From Planctomycetota bacterium (GTDB taxonomy: Bacteria > Planctomycetota > Phycisphaerae > WQYP01), in assembly GCA_021851715.1 (NCBI GenBank), contig JAJZCR010000017.1, positions 1 through 57,407 of the forward strand: DNA of 57,407 nt, read 5' to 3'. The translations under genes were made by a program, and so were the position numbers. The notes beneath the pieces are model-generated. The model ran no database searches. It worked only from the letters and a program-made list of their open reading frames with translations, and was not told the DNA's origin. Every line of letters starts with the position of its first letter. Position 1 is the first letter of the stretch. Below are positions 36,896 through 45,230 of this stretch, piece by piece.

Positions 36896-37285
36896 TTGTC
36901 AGTGTTTAACATATACAAAAAGGGACAGGGCAAATACGTGCGCATGGGCACGGTGGCTGGCATAGCCATTATTTTGCTTTTAGGCATACGCTGGGTCGAT
37001 GACCGCATCATCGCACTGCAACCCAGTTACATCAAGGCTATTGTTTCGCTCATTTTGGCGGCGGTCGGAGCTATCTTCTCCTTCTGGATCGTCAACAAGC
37101 CCAAGTTTGCCGATTTTATGATTCTCACCGAAAGCGAAATGCGTAAAGTGGCCTGGCCACTGCCTCGAGTGGTGGTTACGGCCACCAAACTCGTGGTTCT
37201 GATGGTGTTTCTGCTGGCTGGAATGCTGTGGCTGGTGGACTTTGGCTTTGTTTGGCTCTTTCAGGCCATTCATGTGCTATCATAA
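36896..37285 (+). CDS. secE: Preprotein translocase subunit SecE
   Basis: 129 residues with three membrane segments (about 18-38, 46-66 and 98-125), like the long proteobacterial SecE rather than the single-helix form. The conserved amphipathic stretch is MILTESEMRKVAWPLPRVVV, just before the last helix. It is part of the SecYEG channel. The start is TTG 36896, chosen because GAGGA lies 6 bases upstream; GTG 36902 is the alternative. Confidence 0.92.
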   Translation: MSVFNIYKKGQGKYVRMGTVAGIAIILLLGIRWVDDRIIALQPSYIKAIVSLILAAVGAIFSFWIVNKPKFADFMILTESEMRKVAWPLPRVVVTATKLVVLMVFLLAGMLWLVDFGFVWLFQAIHVLS

Positions 37286-37396
37286 AAGGTGAACCGAGGC
37301 GTCGGCGGATACGGCGCAGTCCGCCATGTGTACCGGATGGTCCATGGATAAACGCGAGTCGGACGTGTTACAACAAATGAAATTCCTGGAGTCTTT

Positions 37397-37957
37397 GTGA
37401 CAACTTCAACAAAACAATGGTTTGTGCTTAAAGTGGCGTCAAATCGGGAAGATTCCGTCCGCGAAGCGCTGGAGCGAAAAATCAAGATCGAAAATCTTGG
37501 CGATCTGATTGGTCGCGTCCTGGTTCCGAAAGAACGGGTCAAGCACGTCAAGGGTGGACAGCAAAAGCTCGCCGATCGCAAGCTATATCCCGGTTATGTG
37601 TTTATCGAGATGGATTTGGCTTCCGACGGAACCATCCGGGAGCCGGCCTATTATCTTTTTAAGGAAACCCAGGGAGTAGGCGACTTCATCGGCCACAAAA
37701 ATAAGCCCTTACCGATGACAGACAAAGAGGTTGAAAAAATACTCGCCGAGGCGGACAAACCAGAAGCCGGCCCGGCGGTCAAGGTGGATTTCCTTAAGGG
37801 CGATGCGGTTAAAATTAAAGAAGGGCCTTTCGAGAGCTTCGAAGGCAATGTCGACGAAATCTTCCCGGACAAGGGCATCGTCCGCGTCATCGTTACCATT
37901 TTCGGCCGTGCCACGCCGCTGGAGCTTGAATACTGGCAGCTTGAAAAGGTGCAATGA
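37397..37957 (+). CDS. nusG: Transcription termination/antitermination protein NusG
   Basis: 186 residues. NGN domain from WFVLKVASNREDSVREALE to about residue 125 with LYPGYVFIEM. The C-terminal KOW domain has GDAVKIKEGPFESFEGNVDE and TIFGRATPLELEYWQLEK. Binds RNA polymerase and couples to Rho or ribosomal S10. Start GTG 37397 with a GGAGT site. Its stop overlaps the next start (ATGA). Confidence 0.95.
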   Translation: MTTSTKQWFVLKVASNREDSVREALERKIKIENLGDLIGRVLVPKERVKHVKGGQQKLADRKLYPGYVFIEMDLASDGTIREPAYYLFKETQGVGDFIGHKNKPLPMTDKEVEKILAEADKPEAGPAVKVDFLKGDAVKIKEGPFESFEGNVDEIFPDKGIVRVIVTIFGRATPLELEYWQLEKVQ

Positions 37958-38355
37958 GCATCGCGGATCCGCCGCGGGCATACGCCGTATTGGGACTTGG
38001 TTTTAAAATGATCAAATTAGTGGCATATCATGGCTTTGGGCAATCAGTTGAGCCGCCTCGTCGAAGATGGATGTTGCCGTATGTGCTGCGCGTGGTACTG
38101 ACACTGATTGTTGGCGCCGCCACCCTTATCGCCGCGTTCTTTTTCCTTTTTATAGTAGTTTGCGTGTTGTTGGGTTTGGCGGTCTTCGCTATTGCGGCTT
38201 ACTCGGTGCGGCGTTTTATTTCTCAGACCCGGTTCAGACTGCAGCAACGCGGACATCGTGTTACCCGTATCAGCGTGCTGCATGAATCGCCCTCCGAATC
38301 GGTCGGAGGACGGGAAGAATATTGGTCCAATAAGGAAAGACATTCCGGCACCTGA
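37954..38355 (+). CDS. Small membrane protein between nusG and rplK
   Basis: 133 residues, not recognised. Basic N-terminus, then a long hydrophobic stretch (about 42-85) that can form two membrane helices, then a basic, Arg/Ser-rich tail of about 45 residues. ATG 37954 overlaps the nusG stop (ATGA), so it is translated with the secE-nusG-rplK mRNA. The next gene, rplK, starts 71 bases later. ATG 38008 is an alternative start. A function linked to translation or secretion is only suggested by its position. Confidence 0.6.
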   Translation: MSIADPPRAYAVLGLGFKMIKLVAYHGFGQSVEPPRRRWMLPYVLRVVLTLIVGAATLIAAFFFLFIVVCVLLGLAVFAIAAYSVRRFISQTRFRLQQRGHRVTRISVLHESPSESVGGREEYWSNKERHSGT

Positions 38356-38426
38356 AAGGCTGCAGACCTTTTGTGGATTGTGCCTGGAAATAGAGTTTAC
38401 GTTTTTACAGAAAGTTGAGGCATTCG

Positions 38427-38858
38427 ATGGCCAAGGCCAAGGAAATAGTCAAACGTTTTAAAATGCAGGCCCCGGGCGGTACGGCCACGCCCGCTCCACC
38501 GCTTGGTCCCGTACTCGGTGCCAATGGTGTCAATCCCGGGCAGTTCATTCAGCGTTTTAATGCCGCCACCGCTGCGCTTAAAGGCAAAGTGGTGGGCGTA
38601 GAAGTCACGGTCTACAATGACAAATCCTTTGACTTCGTTATCAAAACCCCACCCGCATCGGTCATGATTAAAGATGTGCTGGGTCTGGAAAAAGGCAGCG
38701 GCGAGCCGAATAAAAATAAGATCGGCAAGCTGACGAAGGCCCAATTGCGCAAGATCGCCCAGGAAAAATATCCAGACCTGGTTGCCTCAGACGTTGCCGC
38801 AGCCGAACGCGTCATTGCGGGAACCGCCCGGTCGATGGGTGTGGATATTGCCGAGTAA
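38427..38858 (+). CDS. rplK: Ribosomal protein L11
   Basis: 143 residues from ATG 38427, full length. N-terminal domain with APGGTATPAPPLGPVLGANG and the proline-rich loop, C-terminal RNA-binding domain with IGKLTKAQLRKIAQEKYPDL and GTARSMGVDI. It forms the GTPase-associated centre with 23S rRNA. rplA, rplJ and rplL, which follow in most bacteria, do not follow here; the next gene begins one base after the stop. Confidence 0.96.
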   Translation: MAKAKEIVKRFKMQAPGGTATPAPPLGPVLGANGVNPGQFIQRFNAATAALKGKVVGVEVTVYNDKSFDFVIKTPPASVMIKDVLGLEKGSGEPNKNKIGKLTKAQLRKIAQEKYPDLVASDVAAAERVIAGTARSMGVDIAE

Positions 38859-38859
38859 C

Positions 38860-39684
38860 ATGGTAAAATTCGCCTTTTCAACCAATGCCTACAAAAAGCA
38901 TTCCCTGGAGGACGCCATCAGCAGCATTGCCGCTCTGGGGTATGCAGGGGTTGAAATTATGGCGGATGTACCCCATGCATACCCGCCTCATATATCTCCG
39001 GTCCGAATCCAATCCTTGAAGAGTTTGCTGGAGAAATTCAAACTCGGAATCTCCAACATCAACGCCTTCACCCTGTTTGCCCTGGGCGATACGTACCACC
39101 CATCCTGGATCGAAGCCGATCCCACCTTGCGCCGGCAGCGCATCACTCATACCCTCAACTGCATCGAAATGGCCGCCGCATTAGGAGCCAAAACCATTTC
39201 GCTTCAGCCCGGCGGTCCCCTGGGCACTGATGACCAGGCCACAGGCCTCGACCGTTACGAAGCGGGCTTGCGCGAAGTACTGCCCGCCGCTCAAAAGCAT
39301 CACATCATTCTGACGGTTGAACCTGAACCCGGCCTGCTGATTGAAACCAGCACGCAGTGCATCGAGTTTCTTTCCCGCATGAATCATCCGAACCTCAAAA
39401 TGAACTGCGATCTTGGGCATTTTTTCTGTGTCGGCGAAGACCCGGCCCGCGTGCTGGAGGACGCACAGCCCTGGATTGCCCACATTCATCTGGAGGATAT
39501 CCGGGAAGATCGCATTCATCAGCATCTCATTCCCGGCCGCGGAGCCATGAACTGGCCCGCTATTTTTAAAGCCATCCGTACGATTCAATACACCGGCTGG
39601 GTAACTGTGGAGTTATATCCTTACGAAAGTACCGCGGAGGAAGCGGCGCGTGCCGCCATCGATTTTCTCCAGAAGTTCGCTTAA
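38860..39684 (+). CDS. Sugar phosphate isomerase/epimerase-like TIM barrel
   Basis: 274 residues, xylose isomerase-like (AP endonuclease 2) superfamily. Metal-site residues of the family are visible: Glu in GVEIMADV (about 33), Glu in LTVEPEPGL (about 153), Asp-His in MNCDLGHFF (about 184), His in AHIHLED (about 212), and Glu near WVTVELYP (about 252). Substrate unknown. ATG 38860 lies one base after the rplK stop, so the gene is probably translated from the end of the ribosomal transcript. lysA follows 71 bases later. Confidence 0.75.
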   Translation: MVKFAFSTNAYKKHSLEDAISSIAALGYAGVEIMADVPHAYPPHISPVRIQSLKSLLEKFKLGISNINAFTLFALGDTYHPSWIEADPTLRRQRITHTLNCIEMAAALGAKTISLQPGGPLGTDDQATGLDRYEAGLREVLPAAQKHHIILTVEPEPGLLIETSTQCIEFLSRMNHPNLKMNCDLGHFFCVGEDPARVLEDAQPWIAHIHLEDIREDRIHQHLIPGRGAMNWPAIFKAIRTIQYTGWVTVELYPYESTAEEAARAAIDFLQKFA

Positions 39685-39755
39685 TCGTCGGCCCAATCCG
39701 GTGTCGGCGGTGACACTGCGGCCCCTAAACCCCTGCATGCACGAAAGCACATACC

Positions 39756-41030
39756 ATGGATCACTTCATATATCGCGACGGACAACTTTACTGCGAACAG
39801 GTGCCGGTGGAGGACATTGTTCGCCAGGTTGGCACTCCTGCCTACATCTACTCTTTGGCCACGCTGCAAACGCACTATCAGCGTATCGCCGAAGCATTTG
39901 CCCCCCTGCACCCGCTGATCTGCTATTCCGTTAAAAGCTGCGGCAACCTGGCTATTCTGGCTGCGCTGCGGGCCTGCGGCAGCGGGTTCGATGTGGTTTC
40001 CGGCGGAGAACTCTTTCGTGCCCGCCGCGCCGGAGCGGATCCGTCCAAAATCGTTTTTGCCGGCGTGGGAAAAACCGATCCGGAAATAAACGACGCCCTG
40101 GACGCCGGCATCGGTTGGTTTAATATCGAAAGCGAAGAAGAATTCTGGAACCTGGAGCGTCTTGCGGCCCAGAAATCCGTCCATACCAGGGCCGCACTCC
40201 GCGTCAATCCGGACGTTACCAGCCACGGAACTCACGTCAAAACGCTCACCGGAAAGAAGGATACCAAATTCGGCGTCGATATTGACCGGGCTGAGGAATT
40301 TTATGTGCAGGCCGCGGCCGCCACACATGTCCGGCTCAATGCTCTGCACCTGCACATCGGCTCACCCATTAAAACCGTCCAGCCCTACGTCGACGCCATC
40401 GGCAAGGCTCTCCAACTGATTCAACGTCTCCGGCAACGCGGCATCCGCGTGGACACTATTGATATCGGCGGTGGATTCGCCGCGTTTTATGAAGGCAACG
40501 AAGCCCCTCATGCTGAAGTCTACGCCGCGGCCATTGTGCCCCTGCTGCAAAATACCGGCCTGAAGGTACTCCTGGAACCGGGCCGGTCCATTTCCTGCAA
40601 CGCCGGCATTCTTGTGTCCCGCGTTCAATACGTGAAACAGGGCGGACGCCGCAAGTTTATTATCGTGGATGCCGCCATGAATGACCTCATTCGCCCCACT
40701 CTTTACGAGAGCTACCATTTTATATGGCCGACGGCACCCACCCACCTGCCCGCAAGCCGGCTTAGCACGCTGCGCAGTCCCGATGATGAACTTGTGGATG
40801 TGGTCGGACCAATCTGCGAAAGCGGTGATTATTTTGCCCAGGATCGCCACCTTCCGCCGCTGCGCCGCGGCGATCTTCTGGCCCTGTTTTCCGCCGGAGC
40901 CTACGGCTTTGCCATGAGCAGCCAATACAATGCCCGCCCCCGGGCGGTGGAAATTCTGGTGGATGGTTCCAACTGGCGCATCATCCGCAAACGGGAAAGC
41001 CATGAAGATCTCATCCGCGGAGAGGAATAA
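39756..41030 (+). CDS. lysA: Diaminopimelate decarboxylase
   Basis: 424 residues. PLP enzyme that makes lysine from meso-diaminopimelate. PLP lysine K60 in CYSVKSCGNLAIL; LHLHIGSPI; DIGGGFAAFYEG; LEPGRSISCNAGILVSRV; and GPICESGDYFAQDR with the substrate-binding Cys-Glu. A fold-III decarboxylase of another substrate is less likely given these motifs. It is followed 6 bases later by an unknown gene, in the same orientation. Confidence 0.92.
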   Translation: MDHFIYRDGQLYCEQVPVEDIVRQVGTPAYIYSLATLQTHYQRIAEAFAPLHPLICYSVKSCGNLAILAALRACGSGFDVVSGGELFRARRAGADPSKIVFAGVGKTDPEINDALDAGIGWFNIESEEEFWNLERLAAQKSVHTRAALRVNPDVTSHGTHVKTLTGKKDTKFGVDIDRAEEFYVQAAAATHVRLNALHLHIGSPIKTVQPYVDAIGKALQLIQRLRQRGIRVDTIDIGGGFAAFYEGNEAPHAEVYAAAIVPLLQNTGLKVLLEPGRSISCNAGILVSRVQYVKQGGRRKFIIVDAAMNDLIRPTLYESYHFIWPTAPTHLPASRLSTLRSPDDELVDVVGPICESGDYFAQDRHLPPLRRGDLLALFSAGAYGFAMSSQYNARPRAVEILVDGSNWRIIRKRESHEDLIRGEE

Positions 41031-41036
41031 ACCGCC

Positions 41037-41447
41037 ATGACCAGCCGCTACATGGACTCTGTCCCCTATCTGCAAAGCCAACAATTCATCGAAGGCTATA
41101 TCTGGGCCATCGTCGCGACACGGGAATTTCCAGCCGGCACAGAATTATCCCTGGATCCCGCCCATGTTTATGTGGGCACCTTGCCAGACGGCACAAGACT
41201 GGTGGCCTCTCCACCGTATACGCCTTTGCACCTGCCGGGTGCCATCGTCCGCCCGTGGACCGTGCAATTGTACAATGACGCGGCGCAAAGCATTCCCCTG
41301 GCGTTCCTGGAGGAAAACAGTGGGCGCTACGTACAACTTGAATCTTTTGGCGTTGGTCTTGACGGCGAACCGGTGGTCGGCCGGCCTTCACGCTGTAAAT
41401 TTCTGATCGGCACCACGAATGCCCAAACTCGCCTGTGCCCGGAATAA
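41037..41447 (+). CDS. Hypothetical protein downstream of lysA
   Basis: 136 residues, family not recognised. No signal peptide, no membrane helix. A mixed beta-rich pattern, with LYNDAAQSIPLAFLEENSGR and YVQLESFGVGLDG in the second half. ATG 41037 is 6 bases after the lysA stop, so the two are very likely co-transcribed. Its 3' end faces the glycosyltransferase gene, 16 bases away. Confidence 0.6.
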   Translation: MTSRYMDSVPYLQSQQFIEGYIWAIVATREFPAGTELSLDPAHVYVGTLPDGTRLVASPPYTPLHLPGAIVRPWTVQLYNDAAQSIPLAFLEENSGRYVQLESFGVGLDGEPVVGRPSRCKFLIGTTNAQTRLCPE

Positions 41448-41463
41448 TCTCATCTCCCCTGCT

Positions 41464-42687
41464 TCATTCCACCCGGCTCAGCACTTCGGTTTCCAGGGGG
41501 CTTACCATGCGATACCGGATTCCCCGCCAAGTCATGCGCCGTCCAACACCCGCCGCAACCAGTGTCAGCAGCATCCAGGCCTGCACCAGCGGAAAGCCCA
41601 GTGCATACCACCACCACACGCGATTTAACGCTGCGGCGTGGCTCGGCAGCAGCCGGCGGCCGCCACGCAGTAACATCAGTCCGCGCAAGATGCTCAACAC
41701 GTACAGCACGACCAACACCGCCAGCGATCCCGTCGCCCCACCCCATTGGTGCAGGTAAAAACCGGATATGGCAAAATAAAGTGAGGAAAAAAAAGTCAGC
41801 AGGTACAGGCCTGAGCCCACCGTAGCGCTCGCCCATAAGTGCCACGCACTTATCCGGGTGATGCGAAACTGCCGGGTCATGAATTCAAAGAGGCTGTCAA
41901 AACCATAATCCGCGGTGGAGGCCACCAGGCACTGCGGCACAAAATGAATTTTCACGCCCGCTTTTTTTCGCACACACCAGGAGAGCGTAAAATCGTCGCT
42001 AAGGGCGTGGTTCCACGCCGCGTCCACCCCATACCCATAAAAATCCGCCCGCCGAATGGCCATGGAGCCGCCCCACGCCACCGTGCGCCGGTAGGGACCA
42101 AACAAACTTGCCACAATCGCATTGGATATCGAGACGATGGCATTGGCCGCATGCGAATTGACCGGTATGTAAAACCTGTAGCCCGTCGTCGCACCGATAT
42201 GCGGGCCATATCCCAACGGCCCGATCAAAGCCTGTAAACACTGCGGACCCAGATTTGCGTCGCCATCCACAAACGCTAAAACTTCGTCCTGGTCCGTCGT
42301 CGCCGCAACCGCTTTTAACGCGTTTTGCACCTTCTGCCCTCTTTCCGTCGCCCGGCCGGCAACGACAAGATCCAGCTTGCCCGGCGGCAACTTCTTTTGC
42401 ATCTCACGAATCACCTCGCATACCGGATCATCGGCGCTTTCCACCGTGGCAATGACCCGGTAATGCTGATAGGCTTGGTGCAGCACTGCTTCCAAATTCG
42501 CATGAGTACCCGATTCCACACCCTTGATAGGTAAAATGACCGCCACCATCGGAGACCAGTCAGTCACGAGTCGAGCTGCAACTTTCGGCATTCTATAGCT
42601 GAAAAACTGGGCAATCCGCAGGCCCCAAATCGCCAGCAGCAACTCTATGCCCCAAAGCACCAGAAAAATCAGCGTTTGCAAAGTCAC
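41464..42687 (-). CDS. Membrane glycosyltransferase, ceramide glucosyltransferase/HpnI type
   Basis: 407 residues, start GTG 42687. An N-terminal membrane helix (1-20), a GT-A domain and three C-terminal helices (about 285-305, 317-340 and 362-385). The GT21-type motifs are present: D1 in ESADDPV, D2 in FVDGDANLGP, D3 in NHALSDDFTL, and RQFRITR in place of the (Q/R)XXRW motif. Relatives transfer glucose to ceramide or N-acetylglucosamine to bacteriohopanetetrol (HpnI). The acceptor here is unknown; the HpnG-like gene at 6575 makes a hopanoid link worth considering. Confidence 0.8.
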   Translation of the reverse strand: MTLQTLIFLVLWGIELLLAIWGLRIAQFFSYRMPKVAARLVTDWSPMVAVILPIKGVESGTHANLEAVLHQAYQHYRVIATVESADDPVCEVIREMQKKLPPGKLDLVVAGRATERGQKVQNALKAVAATTDQDEVLAFVDGDANLGPQCLQALIGPLGYGPHIGATTGYRFYIPVNSHAANAIVSISNAIVASLFGPYRRTVAWGGSMAIRRADFYGYGVDAAWNHALSDDFTLSWCVRKKAGVKIHFVPQCLVASTADYGFDSLFEFMTRQFRITRISAWHLWASATVGSGLYLLTFFSSLYFAISGFYLHQWGGATGSLAVLVVLYVLSILRGLMLLRGGRRLLPSHAAALNRVWWWYALGFPLVQAWMLLTLVAAGVGRRMTWRGIRYRMVSPLETEVLSRVE

Positions 42688-42944
42688 CTCTAGTCCAAAC
42701 TACCATCATCATACCCGCGAATTTACATGGCGTGAATTAAGCCTTGGCACCAGAACCTGTCCATTAGGCGAGGATAGACGCTGGCGATGAAAGCGACGGT
42801 TGGATGGCTTTCGACAACAGAAATATCCGTGCCGCTTCGACCGATCGGAGTAAACGGATCACCAATGCGGGGAAATCTGGAAAACGCCCCGTCCTTGATG
42901 ATGATTGGGACTGACACTCTCTTGACTTCATCGGCAGGAAGTTT

Positions 42945-43187
42945 ATGATTCCCAATATGAATAGCAACCGGACTATTGGTTTCATGCGGACCATCGGGGC
43001 CATCCTCGTTTATGGCGCGTTGGCAACGGCACCAGAAGTGGTCCAAGCGCAACTGAGGAAGGTGCCGCCTGTGATTCCGCGGCTCAGCCAGACTCATGGA
43101 CCGATGATCGCTTATATTATCTCCGGCTTGGCACTGGTGATGATCACGGTGGTAGCGTTTCGCAGCGCCCATCGCCGCAAACCGTAA
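42945..43187 (+). CDS. Small exported or membrane protein
   Basis: 80 residues. The N-terminal half has a signal-like segment (RTIGAILVYGALATAPEVVQAQ, about residues 15-36), then a short Pro-rich stretch, then a second helix (PMIAYIISGLALVMITVVAF) and a basic tail. AGGAA lies 4 bases before ATG 42945; ATG 42957 is possible. The layout predicts a mature protein anchored by one C-terminal helix. Function unknown. Confidence 0.5.
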   Translation: MIPNMNSNRTIGFMRTIGAILVYGALATAPEVVQAQLRKVPPVIPRLSQTHGPMIAYIISGLALVMITVVAFRSAHRRKP

Positions 43188-43325
43188 CGCCTGGAATCGC
43201 CGGAGCGCCAAGTGCAGGAACAGCGTACAATAAAAGAAGACGTATGCAGGGTGATTTTCAGCGCATCATAGCTGCGCTTTTCCCTGGAGATGGCATCGGA
43301 ACGCTTTTTTATAAGGAGGTGTCTT

Positions 43326-43613
43326 ATGACACGAACCAAATGGTTGATTGCAGGGCTTGCGGCACTCAATCTGGCCCTGTTAGCGGGAATCGCCCAACAA
43401 ATGCACACACCCGCCGCGCGTGGTCAGGTGGCCGGTTCCGGAGGCTATTTATTTGCCTCGGGGCAGGCCAACATCGGTGGTGTGGTCTACGTGCTTAACA
43501 CCAGCACGGGGGTGATATCCGGCATTATTTCGCAAGGCAATAGCTTGCAGAATCCTCTTTTCATCGCACCGCACAGCGTCAGTGCCGACGTAAAGCGCAT
43601 TGTCAAACGGTAA
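43326..43613 (+). CDS. Small exported protein, paralogue 1
   Basis: 95 residues from ATG 43326, backed by a strong AAGGAGG site. A signal peptide (RTKWLIAGLAALNLALLAGI) is followed by a Pro/Ala/Arg spacer and then GGYLFASGQANIGGVVYVLN. The order of signal, PAAR, G-G-Y/D and YVLN/TVYD matches the 43716 protein, which has the same length. Similar small exported proteins are frequent in planctomycetes, usually without assigned function. The frame is open to 43290, but the ribosome site decides the start. Confidence 0.65.
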   Translation: MTRTKWLIAGLAALNLALLAGIAQQMHTPAARGQVAGSGGYLFASGQANIGGVVYVLNTSTGVISGIISQGNSLQNPLFIAPHSVSADVKRIVKR

Positions 43614-43715
43614 ATTTCTGTTGCACTGGACGCAACCTCCCATGAAAATGGCTTTCCGCCGACGGCGGTCCGGCCATACCAAAAATGTTAAGACCCCCAA
43701 ACACGGAGTATCAAC

Positions 43716-44003
43716 ATGAAACGTGATTCCTTTCTGATCGGCGCGCTTCTCATCACCGCCTTGGTGATGAGTGTGGCTTTGCTTATGCCCAACAACCGCC
43801 CGGCCGCACGCGCGGACATCCTGACCACCGGTGGTGATTATACCATGCTGACATGGGGTACCGGCGGCATGAACGCCAATTTTCTGACCGTATATGACCA
43901 GCGGCACAAGCTGCTGCTTTCTTATATGCTTGATGGCCGGGTACTGAAACTGCAAAGCTATGTGTCCCTGCGGCGACGGTTCCACCCGCAGCCCCTGAGG
44001 TAA
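43716..44003 (+). CDS. Small exported protein, paralogue 2
   Basis: 95 residues, same length and plan as the 43326 gene: signal-like helix (FLIGALLITALVMSVALLMP), RPAARADI, then GGDYTMLTWGTGGMNANF, LTVYDQRHKLLLSYMLDGRV and a basic C-terminus. An ACGGAG site precedes the ATG. About 100 bases separate it from paralogue 1 and 108 from bioB. The mature part looks like a single small beta-sheet unit. Confidence 0.65.
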   Translation: MKRDSFLIGALLITALVMSVALLMPNNRPAARADILTTGGDYTMLTWGTGGMNANFLTVYDQRHKLLLSYMLDGRVLKLQSYVSLRRRFHPQPLR

Positions 44004-44111
44004 GAAGCGCAGCACCAGCAAGCGGCGTTAAAATTTTCCCGTTTTCGGCCTCGGTGGCTGGAAAGCCGGGAATGAATGCCGAACCAACACTGTAAGTCCA
44101 AGGAGAATTTC

Positions 44112-45230
44112 GTGCTGCAACTAGTTGAATCCCTGGCTCAAAAAGCCTTGGCCGGAGGAATTTTTTCCCGCGACGACGCCAGAGCGCTTATCGGCGTAAG
44201 TGGCGACGATGTCTATGATCTGTTCTACTGGGCCAATAAAATCCGCATCCATTTCAAAGGCCGGGACGTACGGTTTTGCGCCATTGTGGCGGCCAAGGTC
44301 GGAGGATGCTCAGAAGATTGCAAGTTTTGCGCCCAGTCATCCCACTACCAGACCGCGGTACAGGGCCAAGCAAAATTAACCGATCAGCAGGTACTTGATA
44401 GCGCCACCCATGCCGCTGCAGTCGGAGCCGACAGTTTCGGCATTGTCAACAGCGGTCGCGGACCAACCCGCGGCGAACTGGAAAACTGGCTGGCACCGCT
44501 GCTGCAAAAAATCGCCGTCTCCGGCAAAACCCGCGCCTGCGCCACCCTTGGAGCGCTGACTCCGGAAACCGCCCGATATCTTTATGACAATGGCGTACGG
44601 CGCGTCAACCATAATCTTGAAACAAGCCGCAATTTTTATCCGACCATTGTTTCCACCCACCCTTATGAAGAGCGTCTCAACACGCTCAAAATCGCCAAGA
44701 GCGCCGGGCTTTCACTTTGTTCCGGCGGTATTTTCGGCATGGGTGAAACTTGGGAAGACCGTTTGGATATGGTCTTCACCCTGCGTGATATCGGTGTGGA
44801 TGTGATGCCGCTGAACTTTCTCAACGCCATTGCCGGCACTCCGCTGGAAGAGTTGCCCAAACTGCCGCCGATGGAATGCCTTAAAATCATCAGTCTGTGC
44901 CGCTTTATTTATCCTGGCGTGGAACTCAAGGTGGCGGGTGGCCGCGAGGTTTGCCTGCGGGATCTGCAAAGCTGGATATTTTTTGCAGGGGCGGACAGCA
45001 CCATGATCGGAAATTACCTGACCACCTATGGCCGCAGCCCGGCGGCCGATCACCAAATGGTTCGTGATCTGGACCTGAACTGGCGTGGTTACGCCAATGG
45101 CCCGGTAGAGCCAAGCAGCCCCAACCCCACGCTGTCCCGTGTCAGCCATACCGGCCGCTTCAATATCCCTATTTACCACGAAGCCGAAGCACCCGTGCCG
45201 CAGGAAACCGCAGCCGCAGTTTTGCGTTAA
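44112..45230 (+). CDS. bioB: Biotin synthase
   Basis: 372 residues from GTG 44112, chosen because AGGAG lies 6 bases upstream; a longer frame from 44076 lacks such a site. Radical SAM enzyme that inserts sulfur into dethiobiotin. 4Fe-4S site CSEDCKFCAQS; NHNLETSRNFYP; FGMGETWEDRLDM; and the [2Fe-2S] ligand region VELKVAGGREVCLRDLQ. C-terminal GNYLTTYGRSPAADHQM is typical of BioB. No other bio genes are near. The stop overlaps that of the convergent phyH gene by two bases. Confidence 0.93.
   Translation: MLQLVESLAQKALAGGIFSRDDARALIGVSGDDVYDLFYWANKIRIHFKGRDVRFCAIVAAKVGGCSEDCKFCAQSSHYQTAVQGQAKLTDQQVLDSATHAAAVGADSFGIVNSGRGPTRGELENWLAPLLQKIAVSGKTRACATLGALTPETARYLYDNGVRRVNHNLETSRNFYPTIVSTHPYEERLNTLKIAKSAGLSLCSGGIFGMGETWEDRLDMVFTLRDIGVDVMPLNFLNAIAGTPLEELPKLPPMECLKIISLCRFIYPGVELKVAGGREVCLRDLQSWIFFAGADSTMIGNYLTTYGRSPAADHQMVRDLDLNWRGYANGPVEPSSPNPTLSRVSHTGRFNIPIYHEAEAPVPQETAAAVLR

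Noticed and set aside
42723..43211. 162-codon minus-strand frame opposite the small exported protein
   Set aside because: It lies antisense to a better-supported gene with signal and membrane segments, and shows no family pattern.
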